A stretch of 64,000 bases of DNA from NCBI GenBank assembly GCA_024036415.1, contig JAMWET010003453.1, positions 16,001 to 80,000 on the forward strand, given 5' to 3'. A program made the position numbers and the translations under genes. The stretch's first letter is position 1; the number at the start of each line of letters is the position of its first letter. The notes below the pieces were generated by a model. The model made no database searches and was not told the origin of the DNA. It saw nothing but the letters and a program-made list of their open reading frames with translations. The DNA comes from Prochilodus magdalenae (taxonomy: Eukaryota > Chordata > Actinopteri > Characiformes > Prochilodontidae). Shown here piece by piece: positions 21,276-33,110 of this stretch.

Positions 21276-21732
21276 ATAATCACCACTGTGTGACTTCTAG
21301 TTAGGACTTGCTCAGCAGTATGACACATGGCTATATATATATAGACAGTATATTTATATATACATATATGTTTTTTACTTTTCCAGTGGTGTAAATGGGC
21401 TTGTATGGGTCACGACCTGAGCAGTGATGTATGAGGGTGATCGGGTCTGATTAGCTGTGGACAGAGGTCTGCAGTCTGTAACTCGGATATACTGTAGTTT
21501 CTAATACGGCGGCTGTCGGATCACAGGGTAGAAATCACTGCCCCGTCACTGCTGAGATTTCACCGATTGGACGTCCCTTTGACGTCAATGAGCGCAAGAG
21601 CCCGAAGCTCCGCCCACCAAAAACTTTTCTCTGCGCTTCAGCTTCACTGGCTGGCTTGTTATTCGGAGCGTGTTTGTTAGAAAGAAGCGCTTCAGGGTCG
21701 CGGCGACTGATTCACTCAAACCGGGCTAAACA

Positions 21733-21750
21733 ATGCTGAAGACAGGATAG
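21733..21750 (+). promoter_or_regulatory. upstream open reading frame 1 (five codons)
   Basis: ATG CTG AAG ACA GGA TAG lies 157 bases before the stronger start at 21907. If transcription begins upstream of it, this short frame and the next could lower translation of the receptor. Its role is inferred only from position. Confidence 0.3.
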
Positions 21751-21775
21751 TGGAGACCTTCCCAGGAAGACCCGG

Positions 21776-21787
21776 ATGTGCCACTGA
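21776..21787 (+). promoter_or_regulatory. upstream open reading frame 2 (three codons)
   Basis: ATG TGC CAC TGA, a minimal upstream frame ending 119 bases before the main start codon. The frame of the main start is open upstream of 21907 without an ATG, so 21907 remains the first usable start in that frame. Confidence 0.25.
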
Positions 21788-21906
21788 GAGAGAAGTTGCG
21801 TTTATTCCGTGCTACAGTGAAAACCTTGGGAAAAACTTTGGGAGCCGCTGAAGGGGGAGAAAAGGCATTCCGCTCGAGCCGAGCAGGAGGAGCAGAGCAG
21901 AGCAGG

Positions 21907-21927
21907 ATGGGCAAGTCCTTCATCACG
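21907..21927 (+). CDS. TNF-receptor-superfamily-like gene, coding exon 1
   Basis: First coding exon, MGKSFIT, ending at a GTACGA donor (21928). The start has A at -3 and G at +4, a good Kozak context. The exon ends in phase 0. Joined to exon 2, the protein begins with a short charged stretch and a hydrophobic core (VLLIMLALTVV, in exon 2), that is, a normal signal peptide of about 23 residues. A tiny first coding exon followed by a long intron is usual for TNF-receptor-superfamily genes. The link to exon 2, 40 kb away, is inferred from matching phase and signal-peptide logic. An alternative is an internal start at the ATG inside exon 2 (residue 12), which would leave this exon unrelated. Confidence 0.6.
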
Positions 21928-22439
21928 GTACGACACATACTAACCAGCACTGTCCACATTTCTCCGCTAGAAAGTGACAAAATAACAGAAACCTTCATTT
22001 TCCTTTATCTCCGCCTCGTTATGGAGCTCATTATTAACAGTACTGGTAAAGCCTGCTGGGTCCGTCTGGTCTCTGGTGAACTGACTGACTGACTGAGCCT
22101 CGAGTCCCACGCTGAAGAGTTTTCTGTCTGCCTAGTTTGCCTCTTTCACTCTCTATATTCTCAGTCAATGCGGGTTTATCGTTTCTGGCCTCAGTAGTTT
22201 TTCAAAAATAAGCTTCCTGTGGACTGTGAACATGTTTTACCTCAGCTCCAGCTCTCTGTCCCACATCCCAGCCTACAAACATGGCAGCATGAAGCCCAAC
22301 TTGCTCCGCTTAGCCGCTTTACCTTCACAGCTTCAGTGATTTTGTAGCCTCCTTTGCTACTATGTTGTTATAAACTCAGTAGTCGAGTAAACCTATAGAT
22401 ATTATTAAGGTTAAATACTGACAGAGGTCAAAGTGCCTC

Positions 22440-22530
22440 TGTATTAGGGGTGTTAGAAAATATCGAACATATCGCGATTTTATGGTTTGCGATATTGTAT
22501 CGATTCTTAAAGGGCCAGTGTTGATTTTCA
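22440..22530. repeat. ATATCG-rich repeat relic
   Basis: AGGGGTGTTAGAAAATATCG followed by ATATCGCGATTTTATGG and GCGATATTGTATCGAT. This ATATCGCGATAT-type pattern is familiar from short hAT-like elements in fish. A weakly similar inverted sequence lies at 25650-25685, but no target duplication is visible, so I call only the relic. Confidence 0.35.
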
Positions 22531-25500
22531 GTCAGTTCATTGACTTCTTAACGTCGTAGTAAATCCAGCATCTATCAGCACAGGGGCTGAAGTTTGTATG
22601 GTGGCATTTTTTAAATTGTTTTATTTTGCTCTAAAAAGTAGTTCGGAGTTGGTGACTAAATATGAATGGGTGAAATGTAACTCAGTGAAGAGTTGGTCCC
22701 TTTCAGTAATCAGTAATACGCTCATATGCCATCATGTACCTGAGTTGATGTAGCTTAGTTGCTAACCCCCTCAGATATGCTAAATGCTCATTACTTTCCC
22801 ACACTGAGGTGAATTCTGAAGGGTTTCGGAAGCTTATTTTGAAGGAATTAGATTAAGCGGTTAACGGTTGGATGTTTTGGTCCATTGCTCAACATGGCTG
22901 AGGCCTGTGGCAGAAATGTGAGCTAGAGAAATCACAGTTTGGTGACGGTTTGGTGACCCCTTTTCTACTTCGGTCCTCCTGCTGGGAAGTAAAGAAACAC
23001 TGTTGCCATAAAGTCCTGTGTTCGATATAGCTGTCAGATTTCACAATGAGACGAGTAATTGTCATTAAAGTCGTTTGCCTCTGGCTGCATGTAACAGAAG
23101 TGCTGATCTATTCGTTTGTATGTGTGCACAGAAATTGAACCAGCTTTTCTTTTGAACAAGTAGTAAACATTACATTACAGTACATTACCAAAGCAGTGTT
23201 TACTGTTGTGGAAAATCAAAATAAATCTAGGAAATGAATGGCTATATTTTAATACTTGTATAATTTATTGTATAATATTGTCGCATCCTAGACACGCTCA
23301 TAGATTGTAGCATTAAGAGAGTATTGAAGTGTATGTTACGATGCTGAGTTCTCCACTAGCTTTGCATACCTTAGTGGGGGTTCCAGTTGCGGGAACTCGT
23401 TATTTTGAAGCGGGATCGTGTAGCGAGGTTGCAGCAGTAGGTCCGAGCAGGGCTTAATCAGAACCTACAAAAGAGAGAGAGCCTTTACTCTAGAGACTGT
23501 ACTGCGCGTCAGGGTGCTGCCTGGATCCTGGAGTTGAAGGCTTTTGGACTTCACAGTATGAGTTGTAGAAAATAGTTGCTTCATTGTTTTAGAAGGTTTT
23601 GACATGTGTGGAGAAACGTGTAATCATCTCTCAGGTTTTTCTGATGATTACACCGATCGTATGGGTTTAAGGGATATATCACCTTCGGGGGGGGCCGTGT
23701 CACCCGATCACAGTAACACCGCACAATCCTCCTGGGGACTTTTGGATCATACATGATGGCGATGCTCCTTGTACAAGGCATAGCATATTCGTGGATTGGT
23801 TGTATGCTTTGGGGACTGTTTTTGTTGTCCCAGGGCGGCCGTCGGCTTGTTAACATATGATTGTATTTGTAGGGTAAATTTGATATCACCTGTCTGTAGC
23901 TGCTCCAATATTGTTGCTGGCTGGATTTAAAACAAATGGGATATGTCGCTGTTAATACAAGAAATTGATTAATAAAAAACAAAATGCATCACAAAAACTA
24001 TCAAAAACAATGTATCAATAAACACATCACGGCAGCATATTCATAAAAATTTCATAAAAAATAAACTGTGTGTTTTTTAGAGGCATTAACCCCTCCAGAC
24101 CATCTGGTTTAAACTTTCTCTAGTACTAAGCATTTCACATTTCACGCTGCCCCCCGAATCATTCTGTTTTTATCTCAATTATTTGATTATGTTAGATAAT
24201 CTGTCAAAAAATTAATGGTTATATCGCCAGGAAAGTTATCAGATATAAACTATCGGCTGGATTAACAGGGACAGTGGATGATATATACCCGACTGTTAAG
24301 TCGACGTGCAGGCTCCGTTCGCTGCTCAACTGCGTAGCTAGGTTTGTCGCTACCATGAGTGACTTTAGTAGGAGATGCTTAGACCTCTGAAACATTGAAA
24401 AAGATGAATGCTAGTTTTTACTGAAGCGGTTTAGAATAGAAGGCACTCTGAGTGTATACGCTGTTGTTTCATACGTTGGTGCAGTTTTAGCCCAGGTCTT
24501 TAGCCCTGGACGCTTTGGGGCCGCGCCCACAGAAGGAGGATTCGGGACCCAACCCCATGTGCGTTGCTGGCTCCCTGCCATCAAGCCCTAACGGGTCCTA
24601 GTGCTGCTAACAGGCACAATGCATGTATGAAGTCACTTTGAACGGAGGATTTATACGTTTGCGATAAACAAAGTCGATGGAGGGAGTCTTAGTGAGTTTA
24701 TGAGCGCGCATTTAGCACTGCTTACTACGAGGAACACAACACAATGTTGTGTGATGGGGGCGCGCGAGACATCAGAGAGCAAGACGTTCATAGGTGTAAA
24801 ACGTCTGTCCACGTACGAGCTATGCAGTCGAGGTAATGCATACAAATACCGGACGATATCTGCAGGATTTAATCGTGTCAACTCAATATAGCTGCTTTAC
24901 CAGCAAGTTTATTTTTTTTTTAATTATATGTTTGGTGGTGTGGAGAAGAAATGCAATTTCTCCCGGTCTCGCTGGCACAACTTGCCCCCAGGGGATTGGG
25001 TAAGTTGTTTTTTGCCTTTGGATTCACTGAAGGGAAGTGCATTGCATGGTGGTGCAACATAAGGGGAGAATGCATTGTCGGGGCGCTTAGGGTATAATGT
25101 GCCTGCCTATTGATACTAAAAAGTAATACAAAAAGTATATATTTTGATGTTTTGTCCCGCCAGCACAACTTGCTTGCTGCAGATGAGTAGAAACTGATAG
25201 TAGAAATTGGCTAGTATAAAGAATTGTACAAGCAGTACTAACTAACTAACTGTCTGTTTCATTACAATGTAAAAAAATATATATTTATAGACGTGTACAT
25301 TCAAATAGTCTAGATTAATATGGAACTTTCTATAGTACTCTAAAGAGGTGTTTATAATATTTATTGATAAAGTTATTGGATATTATTATTATTATATAAC
25401 CTATTCAATTATTTGCATAGGGACTGGAGGGTGTCTTTTTTTCTGTTCAGCTTAGTGGACCGAATTGTCGCATCATTTCGTTAATCCTAAAAAGATGACG

Positions 25501-27479
25501 CCTGTTATTTTGCCTGTAGCAGCATTGTAGCAGGTGACTGTAGAGTTCTAATTTTCTTTATGACACTCCCCCCCCCCAAGATCTTCGACCACTAACCTCA
25601 GCGGCACTGACCCTTCTGGTAGTGTAACACATCAGTTGAAAACATAGTGCAAATTATCATATCGCAATTAGAAACACCACTAAGGCCTGCTCATATTCCA
25701 GCCATGAGGGTCAGTCTTCATGGTCAATCGCCACACTCTTTGACACTACAACCTAAACTTCCCATCAGCCCACTCTGAACGACTTCTCTGCAGCTGAATT
25801 AGTTCGCAATGACACAAGTGTTCAGTTCTCATGATGCGGCCCTACAGGAGGTTTAATCGCTCTCTTTAATAAAACGTTGTTTTCGGGGCAACCATTTTTT
25901 TTGTTTTTGGTGTGAGGCCAAGACCGTGTTTGGAAGCCCGCAGTCCGAAAAAAGCTGGGTTGGCTGTGGCGTGCTTGCACTATGGACCCTACGGTCACTT
26001 CTGTTCATGTGCAGTCCATTTATGTTATTCGTGGTCTTTTTTTGCGACAGGACACCCTTGTCCCAGTTTTCTTCCACACTAGCTAGGTGTATGTGACTGT
26101 CGTGTTTCTCCAGCCGCACATGCCACTAGAGGCACCCTTTTCACATCTCGCTTCATTAATTATTCTATCTACTAGTCTTCAGGCACTCTTGTGCAGTGCA
26201 CGTGAGTTTACGGTTGATTTGTGATTCTGTTGACCGCTCTATGGCGGTGCCTCTTCATTTCTTGTTTCTTTGAGCGACTTTTTCATGCACGGCGCCCCAT
26301 TTTATCCTTCTTTTTCTCTGCTTTTTGGGCCTCTTCTCCAGCTCCTGCCCATCTCGTGCACTACATCAGCTCACAGGTCGGGCCTGTGAAGGAGTAGGTG
26401 ACGTTTTTTTCTTGTTTCTTAGAGATGAGGAAGAGATAAAGGATGCCAGTGTGAGCTGTACTCGACGTCCTGTGTTGGAAAAGGTAGCCATTCAGGGCTC
26501 CTATGTGTTGGGTTTTCTCGCTAGCCGTTGCTCGTTGCACAACTTACTCATGTACTAAGGGGCTCCTTACCACGTGCCGTCGACTACGTATAAATGTTAT
26601 ACACTGTCCACACACACTGAAACCCACCAAGTGCAACCTGTTTTAAAACATGGGAGACGATATGGCGTTCTGGAGGAGATACTATAACCCCATTGATGGA
26701 CTAGAAGAATCAGGTGAGTTCATCACCTTGACAGAGAAAAACGACTCCCCTTGGCTGTGGGAATTGGTTCCAGAAGAGGCCGGAGCCTATCATGTGCTTG
26801 CGTGTCGTTACAGGCATTCAGCCCCCTCAGCCGTGTCTAGGACAACGACTAAAAACGGTTCTTGCGACGTCTCCAACGGACATTGTGGCAGGGTTGGCCT
26901 CTTCATAGTGATGGGTCACAAGACAGGGATAGGGAATACGGGCCCTCAGCAAGGGAAAACACTTCTGGTGCAGGATGGCAAGGCTCTTCTGTGGTTTGGG
27001 CAGCCTTCCTGCGCTAAATTTCTGACAGCTCTAAACCGAGGTTGTTTTGCTTTCTAATGTAAGTTAACCCTTGCTTCTCGTGGTGGCATAATGGCTTCGC
27101 ATCTCCAGTAGTGTGAGAGAAATTTTAGACCCCGAGTACTAATTAACAAGTTTATCGATGTCAAGGATAGGTGGGCATTTTGCAACCCATATGTTGATTC
27201 TCAGTGCTTTGGTTTAACATCCAACACACTATAAACCTGAGGGGAGCCACACACACGCTCCTGTGTCCTACGTTACCCGAGTTCATGACCCTAACCACGT
27301 AGCCGTCAATGTAAAGAAATGTAGACATGCCAGCATGTGCCAAGTCCCATCAACATGCAGCATGGTCGTTACTGAGCTTTAGCTATCAGCTCAGCAACCA
27401 AAAACAGCTATAGCAAAGTTCCTGTACCACATACACGCTGAGTCGTTCATAAGACATTGGGTACTCTGCCTGTTAGTAC
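22531..27479. other. intronic non-coding sequence, nothing recognised
   Basis: Nearly 5 kb without a supported gene. Open frames of 133 codons (minus, 23581-23982) and 135 codons (plus, 26650-27057) show no domain or signal peptide. The second has a good splice-donor word inside it and is listed as a finding. Small homopolymers lie at 25568-25576 (C) and 24909-24919 (T). Confidence 0.45.
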
Positions 27480-28895
27480 TCTCAATGTTTACATTCAGCG
27501 GTTTTATCCTGCAACCAAGGACCCAAACACTCGTTCTCAGACCTTTTCATTCCTTTAGCTGTCAATTTTTTTTCCACCAAAATTGTTCCTTATGCCTTTC
27601 ATTCCTTTACCCATACACGCAACATTTGTTCCATCAATCCTTTTCATTCCCTGTCAACCCGCTACCACCACACATTGTTCCTTCATCCTTTCATTCCTTT
27701 ACCCGTACACCAAACATTGTTCCGTGCCATTCCTTTAAGTCCACTCTTACCCCATTACACCCAACCATTGGTTCCTTCATCCTTTCATGCCTTTACCCAT
27801 ACCCAGCATTGTTCCTTCATCCTTTAAATTCCTAATTAGTCCAGTACACAACATTGTTCCTCATCCTTTCATCTCCTTTAGGCAAATTACAGCTCAGCAT
27901 GTGTTCCTTCATCCCTTTCATTTACTTTAGCCCATTACACCCGACATCTGGTGTGTGCCTTCACTCCGTGTCATTCTCTTTACCCAATACCCAACACTGT
28001 TCCTTCATCCTTTTCATTCCTGTAGCCATACACCAACATTGTTCTTCATCCATTACATTCCTCTTACCAATGAGACCAACATTGTTCTCATCCATTCATT
28101 CCTTTAGCCATACACCAACATTGTTCATTCATCCTTTCATTCCTTTACCCATATACCAACATTGTTCCTTCATCCTTTCATTCCTTTACCCATACACCAG
28201 CATTGTTCCTTCATCCTTGCATTCCTTTACGCCTACACCAACATTGTTCCTTCATCCTTTCATTCCTTTAGCCATACACCAACATTGTTCCTTCATCCTT
28301 TCATTCCTTTACCCATACACCAACATTGTTCCTTCATCCTTTCATTCCTTTACCCATACACCAACATTGTTCCTTCATCCTTTCATTCCTTTACCCATAC
28401 ACCAACATTGTTTATTCATCCTTTCATTCCTTTATCCATCAGAAGGATGGTTCCTTCATCCATTCATTCCTTTATCCTCTAAACCAGCATGGTTCCTTCA
28501 TCCGTTTAGACTGTTGTTCCTTCATCTGTTCATTCCTTTACCCATACACCAACATTGTTCCTTCATCCTTTCATTCCTTTATCCATCAGAAGGATGGTTC
28601 TTTCATCCGTTCATTCTTTATCCTCTAAACCAGCATTGTTCCTTCATCTGTTCATTCCTTTATCCATACACCATCATTGTTCCCTCATGCGTTCATTCCT
28701 TTTTCTCTCCCCAGCGTCGTTCCTTCATCTGGTAATTCCTTTATCCCTTTTCCAACATTGTTCCTTCATCCGTTCACTCCTGTATCGTCATGCCAACATT
28801 GTCCCCTGGTCCGGTCACACATTTACCTGTAACTCCAACATTGTTCTTTCATCCATTCATTGTTTTACCCATACACCATTCCTTGAATACCGCTG
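27480..28895 (+). repeat. 41-bp minisatellite
   Basis: Direct repeats of a 41-bp unit: CATTGTTCCTTCATCC, TTTCATTCC, TTTACCCATACACCAA. The central part (about 28130-28420) is nearly perfect, and both flanks degrade through single-base indels and substitutions. All three plus frames stay open through much of it because the unit has no stop in any frame, giving frames up to 293 codons of HQHCSFILSFLYPYT-like repeats; these are not genes. A variant sub-block with CATCAGAAGGATGG occurs twice (about 28436 and 28591). Confidence 0.9.
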
Positions 28896-30089
28896 AGCCA
28901 CTAATGTATCATTGACCACAGCTGTTGGTTAAATCTGTGAAAGTGGAATCCTAGTTGTTCGGTTAGTGAGCCATTTACGGGATGTCCAGTAAACTTGAGG
29001 GTCAGGGTTGTGCGTTAGCATCACAGCACTAAACGACGCGGCAAGCGAAATAGCGATGTCTTCATACCGGCACTACTCTCAGTGGGTGGAGCAGGCTTAG
29101 GGGAGCTGCTGTCTTTGGCTGGACACAAAATCACGAGAAGCGCCGTCAATCACACACCCATACCACCTTTAGACCACACTTAATCATATAGAGGTCTATT
29201 ATTAAGGGGCATAAAGTATGTGGGGTTGCATCAAAAAACCAACTAATATATATGCTATCATCCAAACAGTTATTATATATATCTATATGATTGGACTAGT
29301 GAACTTAATAATATATATCATCAATTTCCAATTGATCATGGCTCATAGCATCACGTGTGCTAATTACGGGTTCCATGCAAAAGACTTTTACATCCGACTA
29401 GGCACTGAGCTACTGTCCCCTCAATGAGTGTAGAGTGTCTCATGCTGCCAGTTTTCAGGGAAGATAGCAGCCTGAAAAGAAATCTGGAAATTTGAATAGC
29501 GGCCCAGACGCTTCCATTAAAGCTCATCGCTCGCTATTAGTGTCGAGTATCAGCCGTTCCTACAGAGTTTCCTTTCTCTGATGTGGCTCCGGAGGGTTTA
29601 GATCATTTCCCTCCACGTTTAGAGCTCCAGAACCGGCCCGAGTTGCACACCGCCACTCATCCCACGCTGTTTATTGAAACGGAATAGCTGGGATTGTTTG
29701 CCATGTCCGTGTTTATGCTACGTGTAAACTGTGCTAGGCTATGTGTCGGTATACACGGTGCAAAGTTGACTGGACTAGGTCGTCCCTAGCGAGGGCTCTG
29801 CATATCCCTCGCCGACCCGAAATCACACATTCCCAACGGTACGGATGTAGAAGGGAGGGAGGACGAGAGAAAAGTAGGATTGTGGGAAAGAGAGACGCGT
29901 TAGGGGAGGGACAAGGGTCGGCAATGCGATTAGAAACTGGTTGTGCCTGCTTGTAACCTATTGTAAACTTCCTGTCAGCCCGCATGATGTTTTTGAAACG
30001 GGTGAAGACAGGGATCCAGAGCTATGATTATACAATATCCCACCCACAAACGCAACACTTACGAAATGCCATCAAGGAACAGGCATTCA
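28896..30089. other. intronic non-coding sequence, nothing recognised
   Basis: No gene or named repeat. A purine-rich patch lies at 29848-29915. Open frames on both strands have no domain. Confidence 0.45.
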
Positions 30090-30835
30090 AAACAATGAGC
30101 TCCCGTCTGATCTTTCTCATCTACTTGCTCTGTCACTTTTCTTTTCTTCTCTCCATCTATCTCCTTCTCTCCACACAAACACAGACACTGTGTCTCTCTC
30201 TGTCTTTCTCCAGCTCTTGTGTTCCTCTTGTCTCTAGCCTCTTTTACTTTGTTAATCTCATCTCCCTCGCTGCCTTTTTTGCCCTTTTTTCTTCTTCTTT
30301 TCAGTGTGCACTTCTTAGTAGTGTATTTTTCCAGTCCCATCTCTTTCTTTCCATCTTGAATTCTCTTCCCTGTGTATTATTCTTCTCGTGCTGTCCCCTT
30401 TCACCCCATGCTTGTCTCTCTCCCTCTCTCCTCTCCATCTCTCTCTTATTCACTCTCTCTCTCTCTCTCTGTCTTTCTCCCCCTAGGGTCGTTATCTCTC
30501 ATCCATGCCTCTGTTCTCTACAATTCTCATCGCGTCTCTCTCTCCCCCCTCTTGTTCTCATAATGTATCTCTATTTTACTTTCATATTGTCGAAATCTCT
30601 TTCCTTTCTTTCTGTTTGTGTCTCTCTCTCACTACACTTTCTTTTCTCTCTTTCTGTCTCTTCCTCTCTTCTGTCTCTGTCCTCCAGCTTCCTGCTGTCA
30701 TTTTTCATTTTCTTCTTTTCTCACCCATCACTCTCCCGCTCTCGTATTTGAGCACAGCTTGTTTTTTTGTCTCTCTTTCTCTTCTTTCTCTCTGGTTCCT
30801 CTCCTCTCTCTGCGTCCACTTGTCTCACCAACACT
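30090..30835. repeat. degenerate pyrimidine tract (CT-rich)
   Basis: About 750 bp that are strongly C+T on the plus strand, with CTCTCTCTCT cores near 30451-30475 and many TTCTCT and CTTTC variations. Long serine/leucine-rich open frames (up to 255 codons) result from this composition only. Confidence 0.8.
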
Positions 30836-32489
30836 ATCCTGCATTTACATTTGCTCCCCCGCCCTTCGGCTTCACGCATTCAGCTAGAGTAATTCCTAAT
30901 TTACTCGTCTTTTTTTCCCTCATGCATTTGCTGTGGCCGTAGTCTCCAGAACTCTCTTTCATACCACTCCACGCGCCTCCGGGTTGGTCTGCAACACAAT
31001 GACGAAAACAAACGCACTTTCCCCCGTATCTACTACCAGCGTGAGTGTTATTGTTGTGAGCGCATTTTAAAGATAAACACATAAATGGACAGGAAGTGTT
31101 TTGGTTCTGCTCATCTCATCCAATCCCAAAACAGAGCGAGGAGCGCAGTTTTTCCACCCCCCCCCCCCCGGTAGACATTGCTCATCTAGGATTCCACAAG
31201 AAAGCCCTCCGGAGTGGCCTGGGCAGCCCTCCCCCCTTTCATTATCCGCATTGTTTCTGACATCTGATGTTTTTAAAGGCACGGCCGAAAGAAGAGAAGA
31301 CACGCATGATGCAATCTGGGGCAACACTCATCATCAGCACGGTCAGGTGTTTGAGTACGTGTGCCCCGGAGAGAGTCCACTGCGACCACCCCCCCCCCCC
31401 CCCCCCCGAGGATTAAATGTCATGTAACGAAATGCGGCGCGTAGGTACATGTGGACCTGATTATGGGTTATATAAGAGAGCAATTCGCCATTAGACCACG
31501 AGTAATACAGAGAGAGGACTGCCTTCACGCTAGCTGCGCACCATCCAAGAAGCTCTTATCTCTCCATAATATTCACTCCCTCCTTTTTAAACACATTTGT
31601 GGTGTCCTGTACACAGACGTCTGTTTGAAGGTCAGCTCTGGTAGGGCTCAGGGCCTGACCGATATGGGAGACTGTCAGCAGTACTGCACTGAGGCTGATA
31701 CGACTTACCAGTCTACCAGTTAACAAGAGCGGCTGTGAATCAGGGGCGTGCAGACTTTCGCACACAGCTGTAGACACAACAGTGGAGACGGAGTGTTGTT
31801 AATGAAGTTTATTTGAATTAGACATTGTTGTCGCTAAATTAGCTAGTCTCCAGGTCTCTCTCACATGACAGTTTGGGAGATCTCCACATGAGAAAGTACG
31901 AAGTTTGTCCGGACTGACCGTCTGAATGCCAAACACACTTCTCTACAATGGCTTTTATTAAAACCCCCCTGCTGTATTTGGTGCTTTTAACCAACTCTGT
32001 AAGGTCAGGGTTGCTACCAAACAACAATTTCTTTCAAAGTCAATATTTTTCTTTTAGGAAACCATTTTTGTAGAAATATAAGCACTCTTGTTGTTAATAG
32101 TGTTGGTTTCTTCATGGGATTAGAAAATGTAGTTAATAATAGTTTAAAAGATACTTTTATTATGTATTATTATAGCTTTTAAGTACTTTTTAATCACAAA
32201 TTAGTACTGTTATTATACCTTAGTAACAGCGACGGGAGACATCTAACGACTACATGTTCATGATCCAAATTTGCTAATTATTTCTATTTCATACCTGTTC
32301 AAAACGATTCTATAGTAGTGTGAAAAACTTAATGTTACCTATAGATAATCTATTCAGAATTGTGAAAATTTCAGAATTTGTCTTACAGTATTTAGAACTT
32401 ACTTAATATGGAATATAAAACAATTCAAAATAAAACTATAGAATCCTTGCTTAGCTGGGTTGAGAAACTTGAAACTCGTACACACTAGC
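30836..32489. other. intronic sequence with two poly-C runs
   Basis: Contains C runs of 14 (31157-31170) and 19 (31389-31407) bases, which can form i-motif or G-quadruplex structures and are slippage-prone. Beyond these nothing is recognised. AT-rich sequence occupies 32040-32450. Confidence 0.5.
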
Positions 32490-33110
32490 ATATACACCAG
32501 TTGACCACTTTTACCTTTTAAGCACACCTACACTGTAATATCTACTCCATTGTTCGACACATTTGATTTTTCGGTGTACATTACCCATGTAGATGCACAA
32601 TATGCAGCAGGGTCCTACAGTTATCAGACTATAGTGTGATTCTGCTTGTTCTGCATACTTTCACCCTTGTTCTTCGAATGCTCCAGGGCACCCCGACACA
32701 ACCACCACACAGAGCAGTGTATTATCGTTGGCTGGGGATCATTTCCTCGCAGTGAAGTGACACTACATGGTTTGTTGGGTTTCAGAGTTATGTCGTTATA
32801 TTGCGTCGCTGTGATGATGGTCGTGTGAGTGGTACAGATAGACAGACAGTTGTCTGCAGGAGGCTTTTACCAACACCTTGTGTTCCTGCTGGACTGGAGA
32901 ACTTCGTCCACTAACTCAAAACTATTCAGTCCCAACAGTGTCCTTGGGGGCAGTGTCCCTCGAGACCCGTTGACAACGAAGGGACTTGAGGATGACAAAA
33001 TACAAACGTGCCAGCAAACCAGGTGGACACTAAGGTCAAGCTTCGTGTTGGGTAATAGGTTGGTAGATCTAGGGGTCAAATATTGGCTTTGGAGTTGTTG
33101 CAGGAGTTAG
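32490..33110 (+). repeat. degraded copy of a common teleost interspersed repeat
   Basis: Starts with TATACACCAGTTGACCA and continues through CTGCATACTTTCACCC, ACCACACAGAGCAG and GATCATTTCCTCGCAGTG. It then passes through CTTTTACCAACACCTTGTG, TTCCTGCTGGACTGGAG and AACTCAAAACTATTCAG to CCCAACAGTGTCC. From memory this is the order of a roughly 1-kb non-autonomous element widespread in teleosts that begins TATACACCGATCAGCCATAA. Many substitutions and indels indicate age or noisy base calls. A 93-codon frame here is a shadow. Confidence 0.5.

Larger units (their letters stand above)
21541..21906 (+). promoter_or_regulatory. probable promoter and 5' UTR of the TNF-receptor-like gene
   Basis: The 370 bp before the start codon are richer in G+C and CpG than the surroundings. 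They contain an inverted CCAAT box (ATTGG, 21566-21570), a perfect cAMP-response element TGACGTCA (21580-21587) ten bases downstream, and a GC-box-like CTCCGCCCACC (21608-21618). No TATA box is obvious, which fits a CpG-type promoter. Two short upstream frames lie in the probable 5' UTR. The transcription start itself cannot be placed from sequence alone. Confidence 0.55.

Noticed and set aside
23581..23982. 133-codon minus-strand open frame
   Set aside because: No recognisable domain, biased towards no family, no promoter or splice support.
22446..25684. Possible 3.2-kb hAT-like transposon with ends TTAGGGGTGTTAGAAA and a weak inverted match
   Set aside because: Only the first ten or so bases of the ends match, flanking 8-mers differ, and no transposase is found inside.
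26650..27057. 135-codon plus-strand open frame as a single-exon gene
   Set aside because: No domain or known family; only the splice-donor word inside it was kept as a finding.
27854..28735. 293-codon open frame with a regular 41-residue pattern
   Set aside because: The 41-bp minisatellite has no stop in any frame; the repeat protein is a by-product.
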